The notes beneath the pieces are model-generated. The model saw only the letters and a list, made by a program, of their open reading frames with translations. It was not told the DNA's origin and ran no database searches. 64,000 nucleotides of DNA, taken from the NCBI RefSeq assembly GCF_051388935.1, contig NZ_JBPKBI010000003.1, positions 522,522-586,521 of the forward strand, written 5' to 3'. This document shows, one piece after another, positions 43,864 to 52,579 of the stretch (position 1 is its first letter; the number at the start of each line of letters is the position of its first letter). The translations under genes were made by a program, and so were the position numbers. Origin of the DNA: Yinghuangia sp035454725. Lineage in GTDB: Bacteria; Actinomycetota; Actinomycetes; Streptomycetales; Streptomycetaceae.

Positions 43864-45312
43864 ATGGCCTACGGGCAGACCACGGACGCGAAGCCGCTCG
43901 TCGTCCAACTGACGGACCGCCGCGCCCTGGAGGCCTGGCAGCCCGCCGACGAGGCGGTCGTCGCGCAGGCCCGCAAGCTGAAGGAAGAAGCGCTGCTGGA
44001 CTTCGGCATGCAGGCCAGCGTGATCGCCTCGTGGCTCTACACCAAGTGCCACCACCAGATACCTACCACGGCCGTCGACACCGCGGCGGTCATGGCCTCC
44101 GGAGACGGCACCTGCCTGCTGCTGTACAACCCGGACTTCTTCGTGGCGCTCGGCCTGGACGGCGTCAAGTTCGTGCTGTTCCACGAGGCTCGCCACCTCA
44201 TCCAGCGGCACCTGTTCGCCGACCCCGAGCTGCGCGCCGACCCGGTGTTCACGCTCGCCGGCGAGGTGACGATCAACCACGTCGCGATGCGGCGGCTCGG
44301 CCGCAGCGACCTGCCCACGATCCGGCGCACCGACCCGGAGACCGGCGAGGTCGTCGAGGAGCCGACGGGCGTCGACCCTCGCAAGATCCACCGGTTGTAC
44401 GTCGAGGACCTCACCGAGCAGGGCCTGGAGCCGCTGGCGTACGACGACTTCATCGAAACCGACGCGCTCGTCTACGCCGAGCTCAAGCGCATGAAGAACC
44501 CGCCCGTCCCGCCGCCGCTGTGCGTGCATCTCGTCCTCGGCGACGGCACCGGCGAAGGCGACGGTCTCGACCCGGAGACGGTCGCACGCATCTCGTCCGA
44601 AGTCCTCCGGGCCGTCCTGCTCTCCGCACGGCGCGGCACGCGCCTCGCCCGCGAGGAACTGCTCGAACTCCTCAAGCGCACCGACGGCGCGACCGACAAC
44701 GTGTCCAAGCTGTGGGGCGACCTGGGCGCCGGGTTCCTGCGCGGCGAAACACAGAAGACGCGCCGCGTCGACTGGTGGCAGCAGTGGCTGGTCGACGTCC
44801 TCGCGTCCAAACTCCGCGACGGCGAGCGCCTGGTCTACCCCAAGAAACGCGGGGCGCTGCTCGCGACGCTCGGCCACGACCCGATGCTGGCCCGGCGCGG
44901 CCAGGAACGCACCAAGGTGGTCGTCGTCGCGTACGACACCTCCGGTTCGATGCCCGCACACGTCGTCGACTGGCTGACCGAACTCGTCGGCCACACCGAC
45001 GGCGTCGAGGCGCACTGGCTCAGCTTCGACGGCGCACTCATGCCGTTCAAACCGGGTGAGCGCGTCTACGGCGGCGGAGGCACCGATTTCCAGCAGGTCG
45101 CCGACTACGTCGAAGGCCGCCTCGCCGTCGAGGGGCAGCGCTTCGAGGAGACCGCCGACGCCGTCCTGATGCTCACCGACGGCTACGCGCCGCACATCAC
45201 CCCCGCCGAACCCGACAAGTGGATCTGGCTCATCACCGAAGGCGGCGACGAGTGGCCCGAAAGCCACAACCCGCCCATGGCGTGCCACCGAGTGACAACC
45301 GGCGACCGCTGA
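43864..45312 (+). CDS. predicted metallopeptidase with VWA-like domain (COG3864/DUF2201 type)
   Basis: 482 residues. The N-terminal half has the zinc-peptidase motif FVLFHEARHLIQRHLF (HExxH, near 102-106), followed by GEVTINHVAMRRLG as in COG3864 proteins. The C-terminal half is VWA-like: VVVVAYDTSGSMPAHVVDWL (MIDAS D-x-S-G-S near 363-367), SFDGALMPF, and GGGGTDFQQVADYV with the third metal-site Thr-Asp. Such proteins are partners of MoxR ATPases, where the VWA unit contacts the AAA ring and the target. Here the following gene is that ATPase. Confidence 0.85.
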   Translation: MAYGQTTDAKPLVVQLTDRRALEAWQPADEAVVAQARKLKEEALLDFGMQASVIASWLYTKCHHQIPTTAVDTAAVMASGDGTCLLLYNPDFFVALGLDGVKFVLFHEARHLIQRHLFADPELRADPVFTLAGEVTINHVAMRRLGRSDLPTIRRTDPETGEVVEEPTGVDPRKIHRLYVEDLTEQGLEPLAYDDFIETDALVYAELKRMKNPPVPPPLCVHLVLGDGTGEGDGLDPETVARISSEVLRAVLLSARRGTRLAREELLELLKRTDGATDNVSKLWGDLGAGFLRGETQKTRRVDWWQQWLVDVLASKLRDGERLVYPKKRGALLATLGHDPMLARRGQERTKVVVVAYDTSGSMPAHVVDWLTELVGHTDGVEAHWLSFDGALMPFKPGERVYGGGGTDFQQVADYVEGRLAVEGQRFEETADAVLMLTDGYAPHITPAEPDKWIWLITEGGDEWPESHNPPMACHRVTTGDR

Positions 45313-45361
45313 ACCGCGCGAGCACGCACGCACCGCCGAACCCCCGTTTGCGGAAGGACCC

Positions 45362-47227
45362 ATGACCATCACCGCCGACACCCCGCGCACCGGGGGTCGC
45401 ACCACGCGTTGGAAGGCCACCGCCACCTTCCCCGAGCCGCCGAAGGGCTGGAAGGGCGTCTCGAAGCTCGAGGAGTTCATCGACGCGATGATCGACCTCG
45501 GCCAGACCGGGCAGATCTTCGGTGAGCACGGCATCGGCAAGACGGCGACGTTCTTCACCCACATACCGGACAAATACCCGGACACCGCCCTGGTGTTCGT
45601 GCCCGCCGCCAACCTGACCCCCGACGATCTGCTGATCAACACACCGGTCCGCGACCCCCGCACCGACGAGCTGGTGCTGCGTCAACTGATCATGCGTCAG
45701 CTGCGGCCCGGCTCGAAGTTCGTGCTCCTGATCGACGACGCGCTCCAGGCGGGCGAGACGATCCAGTCCCAGCTCATGCAGGTCGCCTGCAACTGGACCC
45801 TCGGCGAGTACGACTTGCGCGAGCTCGGCTGCATCGGCGTCTTCCTGACCGACAACGAATCACTCACCGAGACCGCGACCCGGCGCAGCGACCTGGCGAT
45901 CCTCGACCGCATGGTGACGGTCAAGATCACCGCCACCGACACCTCGTGGCGCATCAAGCTCGCCGAACGCTTCCCGCGCACCGACCTGTCGGGCGTCTTC
46001 AAGATCTGGACGGCGCTGTCCCCGACGCTGCGTCAGCTCCTGTCTCCGCGCACGCTCGAACACATCCTCGACTGCGCGCTCGCGGGCTTCCCCCTCGTCT
46101 GGGGCCTTCCACTCCTCAACGGCGAACGCCTGCGTCTGATCGAGTCGTTGAAGGACGGTTCGGCCGGTCCGGACCGCACCGACGAAACCCTCGACCGCAT
46201 CGCGTCCGCACTCGGCATACGCAACCCCGAGCACACCCCCGACGCCGTGCGCCGCGTGGTCCGCGAAGCGGTCGCCCGCCGCTGGGCCGTGCTCATCCAG
46301 GGCCCTCCCGGCTGCGGCAAGACCGAGGTCGTGCGCGAGGTCATTCGCGAGGAGCTCGGCCACGACCCGCTCTACTTCTCGCTGCCGGTCACCAACGTCG
46401 AAGACCTGTGCGCCCCCGTGCCGACGGTCGACGGCTCGCTGGACAACCTCCTCGCCGCGCGGTTCACCGCGCCCGGCGACAAGGTCATCGTGTGGGACGA
46501 GTACAACCGCCCCAAGGACAAGTCCGCATTCGCCAAACTGATGGAGATCACCCAGGAGTGGTCGATCGCCGGGCGCCGGATTCCCGGGCTGCGGGCACAG
46601 ATCGCGCTGCAGAACCCGCCGTACCACCTCGGCCGCAAGATGCTCGTCGCGCGCAACAACATCGCCCAGGCGACCAGGTTCACCGCGTCGCTGCAGATTC
46701 AGCCCGACGACATCCCGGCGAACGAATGGCTGATCGCGACGTACGGCCCGATCGCCGAGACGGTGTTGGAGTGGTGGAAGTCCGACATCGACGACGAGGG
46801 CCGCGAATGGATCACCAAGCGCACTTTGGAGCGGCTGATCAAGCTTCACCGGCGCGGCATGAACCTGGAGATGGCCAAGGTCTACCTCGGTGACGGCGAG
46901 TACGCCCCCGTCCCCCTCGGCGCCCTCGAAGCCCGCCTCGCCGACAAGCCGCGCACGGGCCTCGGCGATCTGACCGCCAACCTGGAGGCGTGGGAGAGCA
47001 AACTCCGGGCCGGCAACGAGACGTCGGGCGAGGGGACCAACGACACCGACATCGTGCACCAGGTCCTCGCCAATGCCGAGTTGTCGCAGCTGCGCGAACA
47101 CATCGACACGGTCGCCCGGCTGCTCGCCTGCCTGCCGCCCAAACTGCGGTCGAGCTACCTCGTCGGCCAGTCACCGGACAAACAGCGGTTCTGGATCGAC
47201 GCCTTCGCCAAGATGCCCCGCCGGTGA
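45362..47227 (+). CDS. MoxR-like protein with two AAA modules
   Basis: 621 residues. AAA module 1: Walker A GEHGIGKT (about 55-62) with VLLIDDALQ (near 120). AAA module 2: Walker A GPPGCGKT (about 315-322), Walker B KVIVWDEYNRPKDKSAFAKL (near 376) and the sensor region LRAQIALQNPP. Two AAA units in one chain are unusual for MoxR, which is normally single-module and hexameric, so a trimeric pseudo-hexamer is possible. It probably remodels targets selected by the adjacent VWA protein. It follows that gene after 49 nt; the convergent R4 gene lies beyond a terminator. Confidence 0.85.
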   Translation: MTITADTPRTGGRTTRWKATATFPEPPKGWKGVSKLEEFIDAMIDLGQTGQIFGEHGIGKTATFFTHIPDKYPDTALVFVPAANLTPDDLLINTPVRDPRTDELVLRQLIMRQLRPGSKFVLLIDDALQAGETIQSQLMQVACNWTLGEYDLRELGCIGVFLTDNESLTETATRRSDLAILDRMVTVKITATDTSWRIKLAERFPRTDLSGVFKIWTALSPTLRQLLSPRTLEHILDCALAGFPLVWGLPLLNGERLRLIESLKDGSAGPDRTDETLDRIASALGIRNPEHTPDAVRRVVREAVARRWAVLIQGPPGCGKTEVVREVIREELGHDPLYFSLPVTNVEDLCAPVPTVDGSLDNLLAARFTAPGDKVIVWDEYNRPKDKSAFAKLMEITQEWSIAGRRIPGLRAQIALQNPPYHLGRKMLVARNNIAQATRFTASLQIQPDDIPANEWLIATYGPIAETVLEWWKSDIDDEGREWITKRTLERLIKLHRRGMNLEMAKVYLGDGEYAPVPLGALEARLADKPRTGLGDLTANLEAWESKLRAGNETSGEGTNDTDIVHQVLANAELSQLREHIDTVARLLACLPPKLRSSYLVGQSPDKQRFWIDAFAKMPRR

Positions 47228-47257
47228 CCACGTGCCGATGACGGCCCACCGGTGACA

Positions 47258-47293
47258 CTGTGGCCGCCCCGCACCCGGGCGGGGCAGCCACAG
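47258..47293. terminator. bidirectional terminator hairpin
   Basis: CTGTGGCCGCCCCG (47258-47271) pairs with CGGGGCAGCCACAG (47280-47293), 14 bp with one wobble, loop of 8. It sits between the convergent MoxR and R4 genes, 31 nt and 15 nt from their stops, and suits both. Confidence 0.8.
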
Positions 47294-47307
47294 CACAACA
47301 CCCGCTG

Positions 47308-49278
47308 CTACACGGCTCCTTCGGGCCGGTACGCCGCCGCCGCGCTCAACTCCGCGAGTTCCGGCAGCGTGCCCGCGAACTCGGGCAGAAGCTGGACGAA
47401 CACCGCCCACGCCTCCGGATCACTGCCCAGCCCGCCGCCAACCTGCGCGCCGAGCGCCGCGCGCACCTCCCCGGACCGGCCGTCCGCGCACAGCAACGGC
47501 AGGGCGTCGAGAGCACGGACCGCCGGGCGCCCCCACGTCACGACGTCCCCGGGCACCGACGACCGGATCCACGTCATGTCCCCGCCCGTCGGGAGCTCGT
47601 ACTCGCGCAGCCGCCGCGACGGCTCCACCGACCACTCCGGCACCTCCCCCGAGTCAGCCGGCTCCTTCTTCGCTTTCCCCGTGCCGCGATCCCAGCGCTC
47701 CCGGGCGGCGTCAAGCTCCTGCGTCGCCCCGGCCGCGAGTGCGGCGTCCACGACCTTGCGGACCGGCGCGGGGAACGCCTCCGGGGCCGAGGTGACCACA
47801 GCGGCCACGGCCTCGGGCCCGCCCCGGTCCCACAGGCTCAGCACGACATCGACCAGATCGATCCGCCGCAGCCGAGGGCGGCGGCCGAGCGCCAGACAGA
47901 CCAGCACCGGATCCCCGCACCGCACCACGGTCTTCGGCTCCAGATGATCCGGGCTCTCGACGATCCACTGCCGCAGCAGCTCGTCCACCTCGCGCCGCGG
48001 CCGACCTCCCGGCCGGAATCCGGCCAGGACCTCGCCGCGCAGCGCCGCGGTCAGACCCGCACGGTTCCACACGAGCCGCCGGTCCAGGTCGATGTCGTCG
48101 CACGCTCTGATGCGCTGCGCCTGCTCGTCCCGCAGATGCTGGTGGGACGCCACCTTGCCCAGCAGCACGCGGTTCCCGGTGTCGTACGCCAGTTCCAACA
48201 GCTCCGCGGGGATCGGGGCGTCGCCCTGGATCAGGTCCTCGGTGGTCCGCTCGTCGAAGTGCGGGAGCAGTGCCCGGATGTCGTCGGCCGACAGGCGGCG
48301 TACCAGGAACAACAACGCCGGCCGGGCCTTGGCCGGCGGATCGATCCCCGGCACCTGTCCCACGGCGGCCGACTTCGCGACCTCTTCGGCGATGTCCGCG
48401 AGCAGCACGGTCAGCGGCGTCGTCGCAGTCGCCAGACGCGCCGCGAGCAGCGCCCACGCGCGCGGATCGGCCCCGACCGTACGCGCCAGCAACGGGCGGA
48501 CGACCGCATCCGCGGACGCCTTGTCGGGAAACCGCGGCGCGCGCGAGCGCACGAGCCGCGCCATCGTCTGCACCGCGACCAGCGCGGGCCTCACCCGGCC
48601 GCACAGATCCTCCGGAGTCATCGCCCCTCGGCCCAGCGCGAGCGAGGCCTCGGCCGACAAGGCCGTCACCGATTCCCACGGCTGATCCAGTTGCCGGGGC
48701 ACGGCGGACAGCCGCTGTCCCTGGTTCGACGACCACGCAAGCGCGGGATCGACGGTCGGCACGCGTGCGGTGTGGGCGAGCAGCGGCTGCGCCCGCAGCA
48801 GGCCGAGCGCGCGCTCGGGCGGACAGTCGTGATCCTGAAGGACCGCGACGGCCGTGTCTGGATCGACGGTGTCCGGGGCCTCCTCGGCGGCCCGGACCGC
48901 CTCCGCGCCGGGCTTCGCGCCGGCCTCGTCCGCGTCGTCGTCCGAGGACGTCCCCCAAGCCCGGGTCCGCGTCTCCGCGGCGGGCGGCGAGAAGACGGCG
49001 CGCACCACAGGCCGGCCTCCAGCCTCGATCAGCACCGTGAGCTGAAGCGGTGTCAGGCACAGGTTCTTGGCGAGAGCGACGCGTTGCCCGTCGCCGCCGT
49101 GTTCGGCGACCAGCGCGACGAAGGAGTCGGGCAGGGCGACCGCGCGCCGCAGGATCGCGTCGAACCCGCCGGGCGGCGGCAGGGCGGCGGACACCCTGGC
49201 GAGTATCTGCGCCGCGTTTTTGGGGTCCTTGTCGGTCGCGGCCGCGATGAGCAGGTGCAAAGGCGGTGCGGTGCTCAT
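47308..49278 (-). CDS. large repeat protein R4 of the MoxR/VWA cluster, convergent
   Basis: 656 residues, paralogous to R1-R3. Module copy a: DHDCPPERALGLLRA (about 150), GAMTPEDLCGRVRPALVAVQ (217), ADPRAWALLAARL (272), with the final part diverged (TTPLTVLLADI). Copy b at the C-terminus: PGDVVTWGRPAVRALDAL (about 590), DPEAWAVFVQLLPEFAGTLP with EL (625-645). An acidic insertion (SSDDDADEAG) lies near 110. It is on the opposite strand, so it is separately controlled yet keeps the system's signature. GGGGGAG precedes ATG 49278. The upstream 250 bases hold its promoter and that of the next gene. Confidence 0.7.
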   Translation of the reverse strand: MSTAPPLHLLIAAATDKDPKNAAQILARVSAALPPPGGFDAILRRAVALPDSFVALVAEHGGDGQRVALAKNLCLTPLQLTVLIEAGGRPVVRAVFSPPAAETRTRAWGTSSDDDADEAGAKPGAEAVRAAEEAPDTVDPDTAVAVLQDHDCPPERALGLLRAQPLLAHTARVPTVDPALAWSSNQGQRLSAVPRQLDQPWESVTALSAEASLALGRGAMTPEDLCGRVRPALVAVQTMARLVRSRAPRFPDKASADAVVRPLLARTVGADPRAWALLAARLATATTPLTVLLADIAEEVAKSAAVGQVPGIDPPAKARPALLFLVRRLSADDIRALLPHFDERTTEDLIQGDAPIPAELLELAYDTGNRVLLGKVASHQHLRDEQAQRIRACDDIDLDRRLVWNRAGLTAALRGEVLAGFRPGGRPRREVDELLRQWIVESPDHLEPKTVVRCGDPVLVCLALGRRPRLRRIDLVDVVLSLWDRGGPEAVAAVVTSAPEAFPAPVRKVVDAALAAGATQELDAARERWDRGTGKAKKEPADSGEVPEWSVEPSRRLREYELPTGGDMTWIRSSVPGDVVTWGRPAVRALDALPLLCADGRSGEVRAALGAQVGGGLGSDPEAWAVFVQLLPEFAGTLPELAELSAAAAYRPEGAV

Positions 49279-49529
49279 GTCTCCCCCGAGTCGCTCGCCG
49301 AAGTCGGCCCAAGATTATGTGGCCCGGACGACGGCGCGACGGCCGGCTCGGAGCACCCGCTCCGGCGGAATCCGCATCACAGCACCGACCATTCGTACTA
49401 TTTCTTGCGAAACATCCGGTTCGGTCATTCGGCCGAACGGCCGGTCCCGCCCTTCCGCCTCCCGGATTAAAGCGACCAGTACGCCATGCTGGGGACCGTC
49501 GGCACCCGAGCCCCGGTAGGCTGACCCCT

Positions 49530-49826
49530 GTGATCTTCAAGCGGATCGGTGACGGCAAGCCGTACCCGGACCACGGGAGGTCGGGTGCCCGCCAGTGGGC
49601 CGACATCGCCCCGCGGCCGGTGCGTCTGGACCAGCTCATCACAACCAAACGGCAGCTCGACCTGGACACCCTCCTGGCCGAGGACTCGACGTTCTACGGC
49701 GATCTCTTCGCCCACGTCGTCAAGTGGCAGGGCGACCTCTATCTGGAGGACGGCCTGCATCGCGCGGTCCGGGCGGCGCTGCAACAGCGCCAAGTCCTGC
49801 ACGCGCGCGTGCTCGAAGTGGGCTGA
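49530..49826 (+). CDS. conserved 98-residue actinobacterial protein, VapB-annotated type
   Basis: 98 residues: IFKRIGDGKPYPDHGRSGAR, QWADIAPRPVRLDQLITTKR, DTLLAEDSTFYGDLFAHVVK, WQGDLYLEDGLHRAVRAAL. I recognise the sequence as strongly conserved in streptomycetes, where it is often annotated as a VapB-like antitoxin. No VapC-type toxin is adjacent, so that label is doubtful. GTG 49530, with a modest GGTAGG upstream. It is usually found beside the LytR_C-type gene, as here. Confidence 0.8.
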   Translation: MIFKRIGDGKPYPDHGRSGARQWADIAPRPVRLDQLITTKRQLDLDTLLAEDSTFYGDLFAHVVKWQGDLYLEDGLHRAVRAALQQRQVLHARVLEVG

Positions 49827-50077
49827 TCCCGCGGCCGGTCCGACCCGGCTCCCGGCGGTCCTGTCGGCCGTACGACCAGGCACACCACCGCGGTGCGCCA
49901 TCACCCGTCGGGGCTCGCCCGGACGGCCTAGCGGAACCAGGTCGCGCGCGTCGCGTCCCCGCGCGGACTCGCGCAGGTCGGCATTAGTCTCGGCTGCACT
50001 GCACCGGGACTGCCGCCAGGTTCCAGTGCGCTTGCCCTGACCAAATGGCCGGGGGTGCGAGGAGGATGGGGGCGTCT

Positions 50078-50746
50078 ATGAGCATGCTCACTCCCCGTGG
50101 CATGCGGGGTCAGTACAAGATCACCGGCAAGCTCTACCCGCGGATGACCCGTCGCCGCCGGAAGTGGCCGATCGTCGTCGCCTGCCTGGTCGCGCTCGCC
50201 GTGCTCAGCACCGGCGCGTGGGCTTTCTACCACTACTCGCAGGACGACACGAAGACCGCCGCGGGCAGCCCGACGTGCACGCCCAATCCGTCGGGCGGCC
50301 CGTCGTCCGGCGCCCCCGCCGCGCCCGTCACCCAGCCCGTCGCCCAGAGCAACCTGCCCGCCGACCTGCCGGCCGCGAACACCGTCACGGTCAACGTCTA
50401 CAACGCGACCGACCGCGCCGGACTGGCCGCAGGCGTCGCGGGCGAGCTCAAGGCGCGGGGCTTCATCGTCGGCACGGTCGCCAATGACCCGCTGCGTGCC
50501 AAGGGCGCGCCGAGCATGCCCGGCCCCGGCGAACTCCGCGCGGGCGTACCCGGCAAGACCCCGGCCCTCGTCGTGGCTGCGCACGCCTCCGGCTTCCAGC
50601 CCCGCGAGGACGCCCGCACGGACGCGAGCGTCGACCTCGTGCTCGGCGAGACGTTCCAGGCCCTCGCCACCCCCGAGGCAGCAGCAGCAGCCCTGGCCCC
50701 CCAGGCGGCCCCCAGCCCGGCGGACCCCGGCCCGGCCGGCTGCTGA
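50078..50746 (+). CDS. membrane-anchored LytR C-terminal domain protein
   Basis: 222 residues. A basic cytoplasmic tail (KLYPRMTRRRRKW), one helix (about 31-50), a Pro/Ser-rich linker, and an extracytoplasmic LytR_C domain (about 95-190; VTVNVYNATDRAGLAAGVAG, ELKARGFIVGTVAND, DLVLGETFQAL). Stand-alone LytR_C proteins accompany wall-associated functions, without a known reaction. An Ala/Pro-rich tail ends in Cys. ATG 50078 with GGGGG upstream. Confidence 0.82.
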   Translation: MSMLTPRGMRGQYKITGKLYPRMTRRRRKWPIVVACLVALAVLSTGAWAFYHYSQDDTKTAAGSPTCTPNPSGGPSSGAPAAPVTQPVAQSNLPADLPAANTVTVNVYNATDRAGLAAGVAGELKARGFIVGTVANDPLRAKGAPSMPGPGELRAGVPGKTPALVVAAHASGFQPREDARTDASVDLVLGETFQALATPEAAAAALAPQAAPSPADPGPAGC

Positions 50747-50773
50747 GGTTCCTCCAACCCCGTTCGCATTTTC

Positions 50774-50805
50774 CGGATGCCCGCCTCGATCGAGGCGGGC
50801 ATCCG
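50774..50805. terminator. perfect 32-bp palindrome terminator
   Basis: GGATGCCCGCCTCGA (50775-50789) is followed at once by its reverse complement TCGAGGCGGGCATCC, extended by C/G on each side. It lies 28 nt after the LytR_C gene stop and forms a very stable hairpin with a tight loop; it is the obvious terminator. It also overlaps the region just upstream of the next gene. Confidence 0.8.
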
Positions 50806-50829
50806 CAGTTGAGCGGGCATCAGCCCAAT

Positions 50830-51246
50830 ATGGGCTACCGGATTCTCGCCGACGCCACGATGGCCGTGCACTTCGCATTCCTCGTGTACGTCGCCCTGGG
50901 CGGCTTCCTCGCCTGGTGGCGCCCCCGCCTCCTGTGGCCGCACCTGATCGCGGGCCTGTGGGGGATCCTCATCCTCACCACCGGCATCCAGTGCCCGCTC
51001 ACCCACCTGGAGAACTGGGCCCGCGAGAACTCCGGCGGCGAACGCCTTCCGGCCAGCGGATTCATCGACCACTACATCGAGGGCACCATCTACCCCGAGG
51101 CCTACACGCCCCTGCTCCAACTTCTCACCGTCGCGGCCATCCTCACCTCGTGGATCGTCCCGCTCCGCCGCCGCATCGCCCGCCGCCGCGAGCGACACGA
51201 CCCCCCGAACGACGTCAGCCCCGACCTGCGCACAGGTCGAGGCTGA
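50830..51246 (+). CDS. DUF2784 membrane protein
   Basis: 138 residues, three to four helices, matching DUF2784: MAVHFAFLVYVALGGFLAWW, HLIAGLWGILILTTGIQCPL, THLENWARENSGGE, GFIDHYIEGTIYPEAYTPLL, then a helix and a basic tail. Function unknown. ATG 50830 chosen; an in-frame TTG 50809 is possible. No good Shine-Dalgarno for either. Confidence 0.85.
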   Translation: MGYRILADATMAVHFAFLVYVALGGFLAWWRPRLLWPHLIAGLWGILILTTGIQCPLTHLENWARENSGGERLPASGFIDHYIEGTIYPEAYTPLLQLLTVAAILTSWIVPLRRRIARRRERHDPPNDVSPDLRTGRG

Positions 51247-51264
51247 CGTTCGTACTACCGAGAG

Positions 51265-51351
51265 CGGTAGCGGTGGGATTTGAACCCACGGAGGAGTTGC
51301 CCCCTCACACGCTTTCGAGGCGTGCTCCTTAGGCCGCTCGGACACGCTACC
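51265..51351 (-). tRNA. tRNA-Ser (CGA)
   Basis: 87 nt. The acceptor stem pairs GGTAGCG at the 5' end (complement of 51345-51351) with CGCTACC before discriminator G. The anticodon loop carries CGA (complement of 51315-51317) in CCTCGAAAG, and the long variable arm expected for serine is present. The T arm contains GGTTCAAATCC. It lies 10 nt downstream of tadA, convergent with DUF2784. Confidence 0.95.
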
Positions 51352-51361
51352 GAGGGAGAGC

Positions 51362-51886
51362 CTACCCGACGTCGCCGTGTGCCTCGTAACCGGTTTCGCG
51401 GAAGAAGCTCCTGAGGATCGCGCCGCACTCGTCTTCGAGGACCCCGGAGAGCACCTCGGGGCGGTGGTTGAGGCGGCGGTCGCGCAGGACGTCCCACAGG
51501 GAGCCGGCGGCGCCGGCCTTCGCGTCCCAGGCGCCGAAGACGACCCGGTCGACGCGGGACAGCACGATGGCGCCCGCGCACATCGCGCAGGGCTCCAGCG
51601 TGACCACCAAGGTGCAGCCGGACAGCCGCCATCGGCCGACTGTCCGGGCCGCGTCGCGCAGCGCGACCACCTCGGCGTGCGCCGTGGGATCGCCGTGCGC
51701 CTCGCGTTCGTTGCGGCCCCGGCCCACGACCGCGCCGTCGCGGTCGAGGACGACGCAGCCGATCGGCACGTCGCCGGTGGCCGGGGCGAGACGCGCCTCG
51801 TCGAGGGCGAGGCGCATCCATGGTTCGTACCGGGTCCGGACCGGACCGCGACGGCGCCGGTCCGGACATGTCGGCGGAACCGTCAA
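51362..51886 (-). CDS. tadA: tRNA adenosine(34) deaminase
   Basis: 174 residues as drawn. It converts A34 to inosine in tRNA-Arg(ACG). The zinc site is H-A-E (TAHAEVVALRDAAR, near 69-71) plus P-C-x-x-C (LEPCAMCAGA, near 98-103), and GDVPIGCVVLDRDG is the family's N-terminal strand. TTG 51886 overlaps the upstream stop by 4 nt; ATG 51817 would give the more typical 151-residue protein. The deaminase-associated gene upstream is the usual actinobacterial partner. Confidence 0.92.
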   Translation of the reverse strand: MTVPPTCPDRRRRGPVRTRYEPWMRLALDEARLAPATGDVPIGCVVLDRDGAVVGRGRNEREAHGDPTAHAEVVALRDAARTVGRWRLSGCTLVVTLEPCAMCAGAIVLSRVDRVVFGAWDAKAGAAGSLWDVLRDRRLNHRPEVLSGVLEDECGAILRSFFRETGYEAHGDVG

Positions 51887-52350
51887 CGCACGGTCTCCAG
51901 TTCGTCGGCGCAGCCGAGGCGTTCGGCGATGACGATCAGCGCGTCGGCGGGCAGTCGTCCGCCGCCGCCGAGTTCGCCGAGTTCGTCGGGGTCGACGCCG
52001 AAGTCGGCCAGGACGGCCTCGTCGCCGGCCGGGCCGGTGTTCGGTGCATCCTCCTCGTCATCCGGGTCGTGGCCCAACACGTCGGCGGTCAGCAGGGTGT
52101 CGCCGTACGCGCTGCGGGCGACCGCAGCGGCGTCGGAGACGTAGATGCGCGGATCGTCCTCACCGTCCACGCGAATGACGGCGAACCAGGTGTCCTCCTG
52201 TTCCAGGAGCAACACAACCGGTTCCTCGTCGACCGACGAGGCGCGCGCGAGATCGGCGATCCCTTCGAGGTCTTCGACATCGTCGAGGTCGACCTCTTGC
52301 GCCTCCCATTGATGCTCAGTGCGCACAAGCACTGCGGCGAAGTACGCCAC
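51883..52350 (-). CDS. tRNA adenosine deaminase-associated protein
   Basis: 155 residues: AYFAAVLVRTEHQWEAQEVD, VVLLLEQEDTWFAVIRVDG, RIYVSDAAAVARSAYGDTLL, then an acidic linker and LPADALIVIAERLGCADELE. This is the conserved actinobacterial protein encoded directly before tadA; its biochemical role is not established, but its constant linkage suggests an accessory of the deaminase. GTG 52350 with GGGAGA. The stop overlaps the TTG of tadA. Confidence 0.88.
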   Translation of the reverse strand: MAYFAAVLVRTEHQWEAQEVDLDDVEDLEGIADLARASSVDEEPVVLLLEQEDTWFAVIRVDGEDDPRIYVSDAAAVARSAYGDTLLTADVLGHDPDDEEDAPNTGPAGDEAVLADFGVDPDELGELGGGGRLPADALIVIAERLGCADELETVR

Positions 52351-52579
52351 CGGACTCTCCCAGGTCGTCAGACTCGGCGCGGCCCAGGTCCTTGGCCCGC
52401 GCGCCCTGCCGTGTGATCGATCCCCACCGTCCCCCGGCTCCCGCGCCGGGATCGGCGGGCCCGGAACCACGGAATGTGCTTCCCTCACGCATCGTGGCAG
52501 AAACGGGGGCGCCTCCGTGCGGATTGGAGGGTCCGGGGGCCGCGTGCGTCGCGGCGGTGCGGTGGTGCGGCGGGGCGGG

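Noticed and set aside
49530..49826. Toxin-antitoxin pair
   Set aside because: The 98-residue protein resembles what is annotated as VapB, but no PIN-domain toxin is adjacent on either strand.
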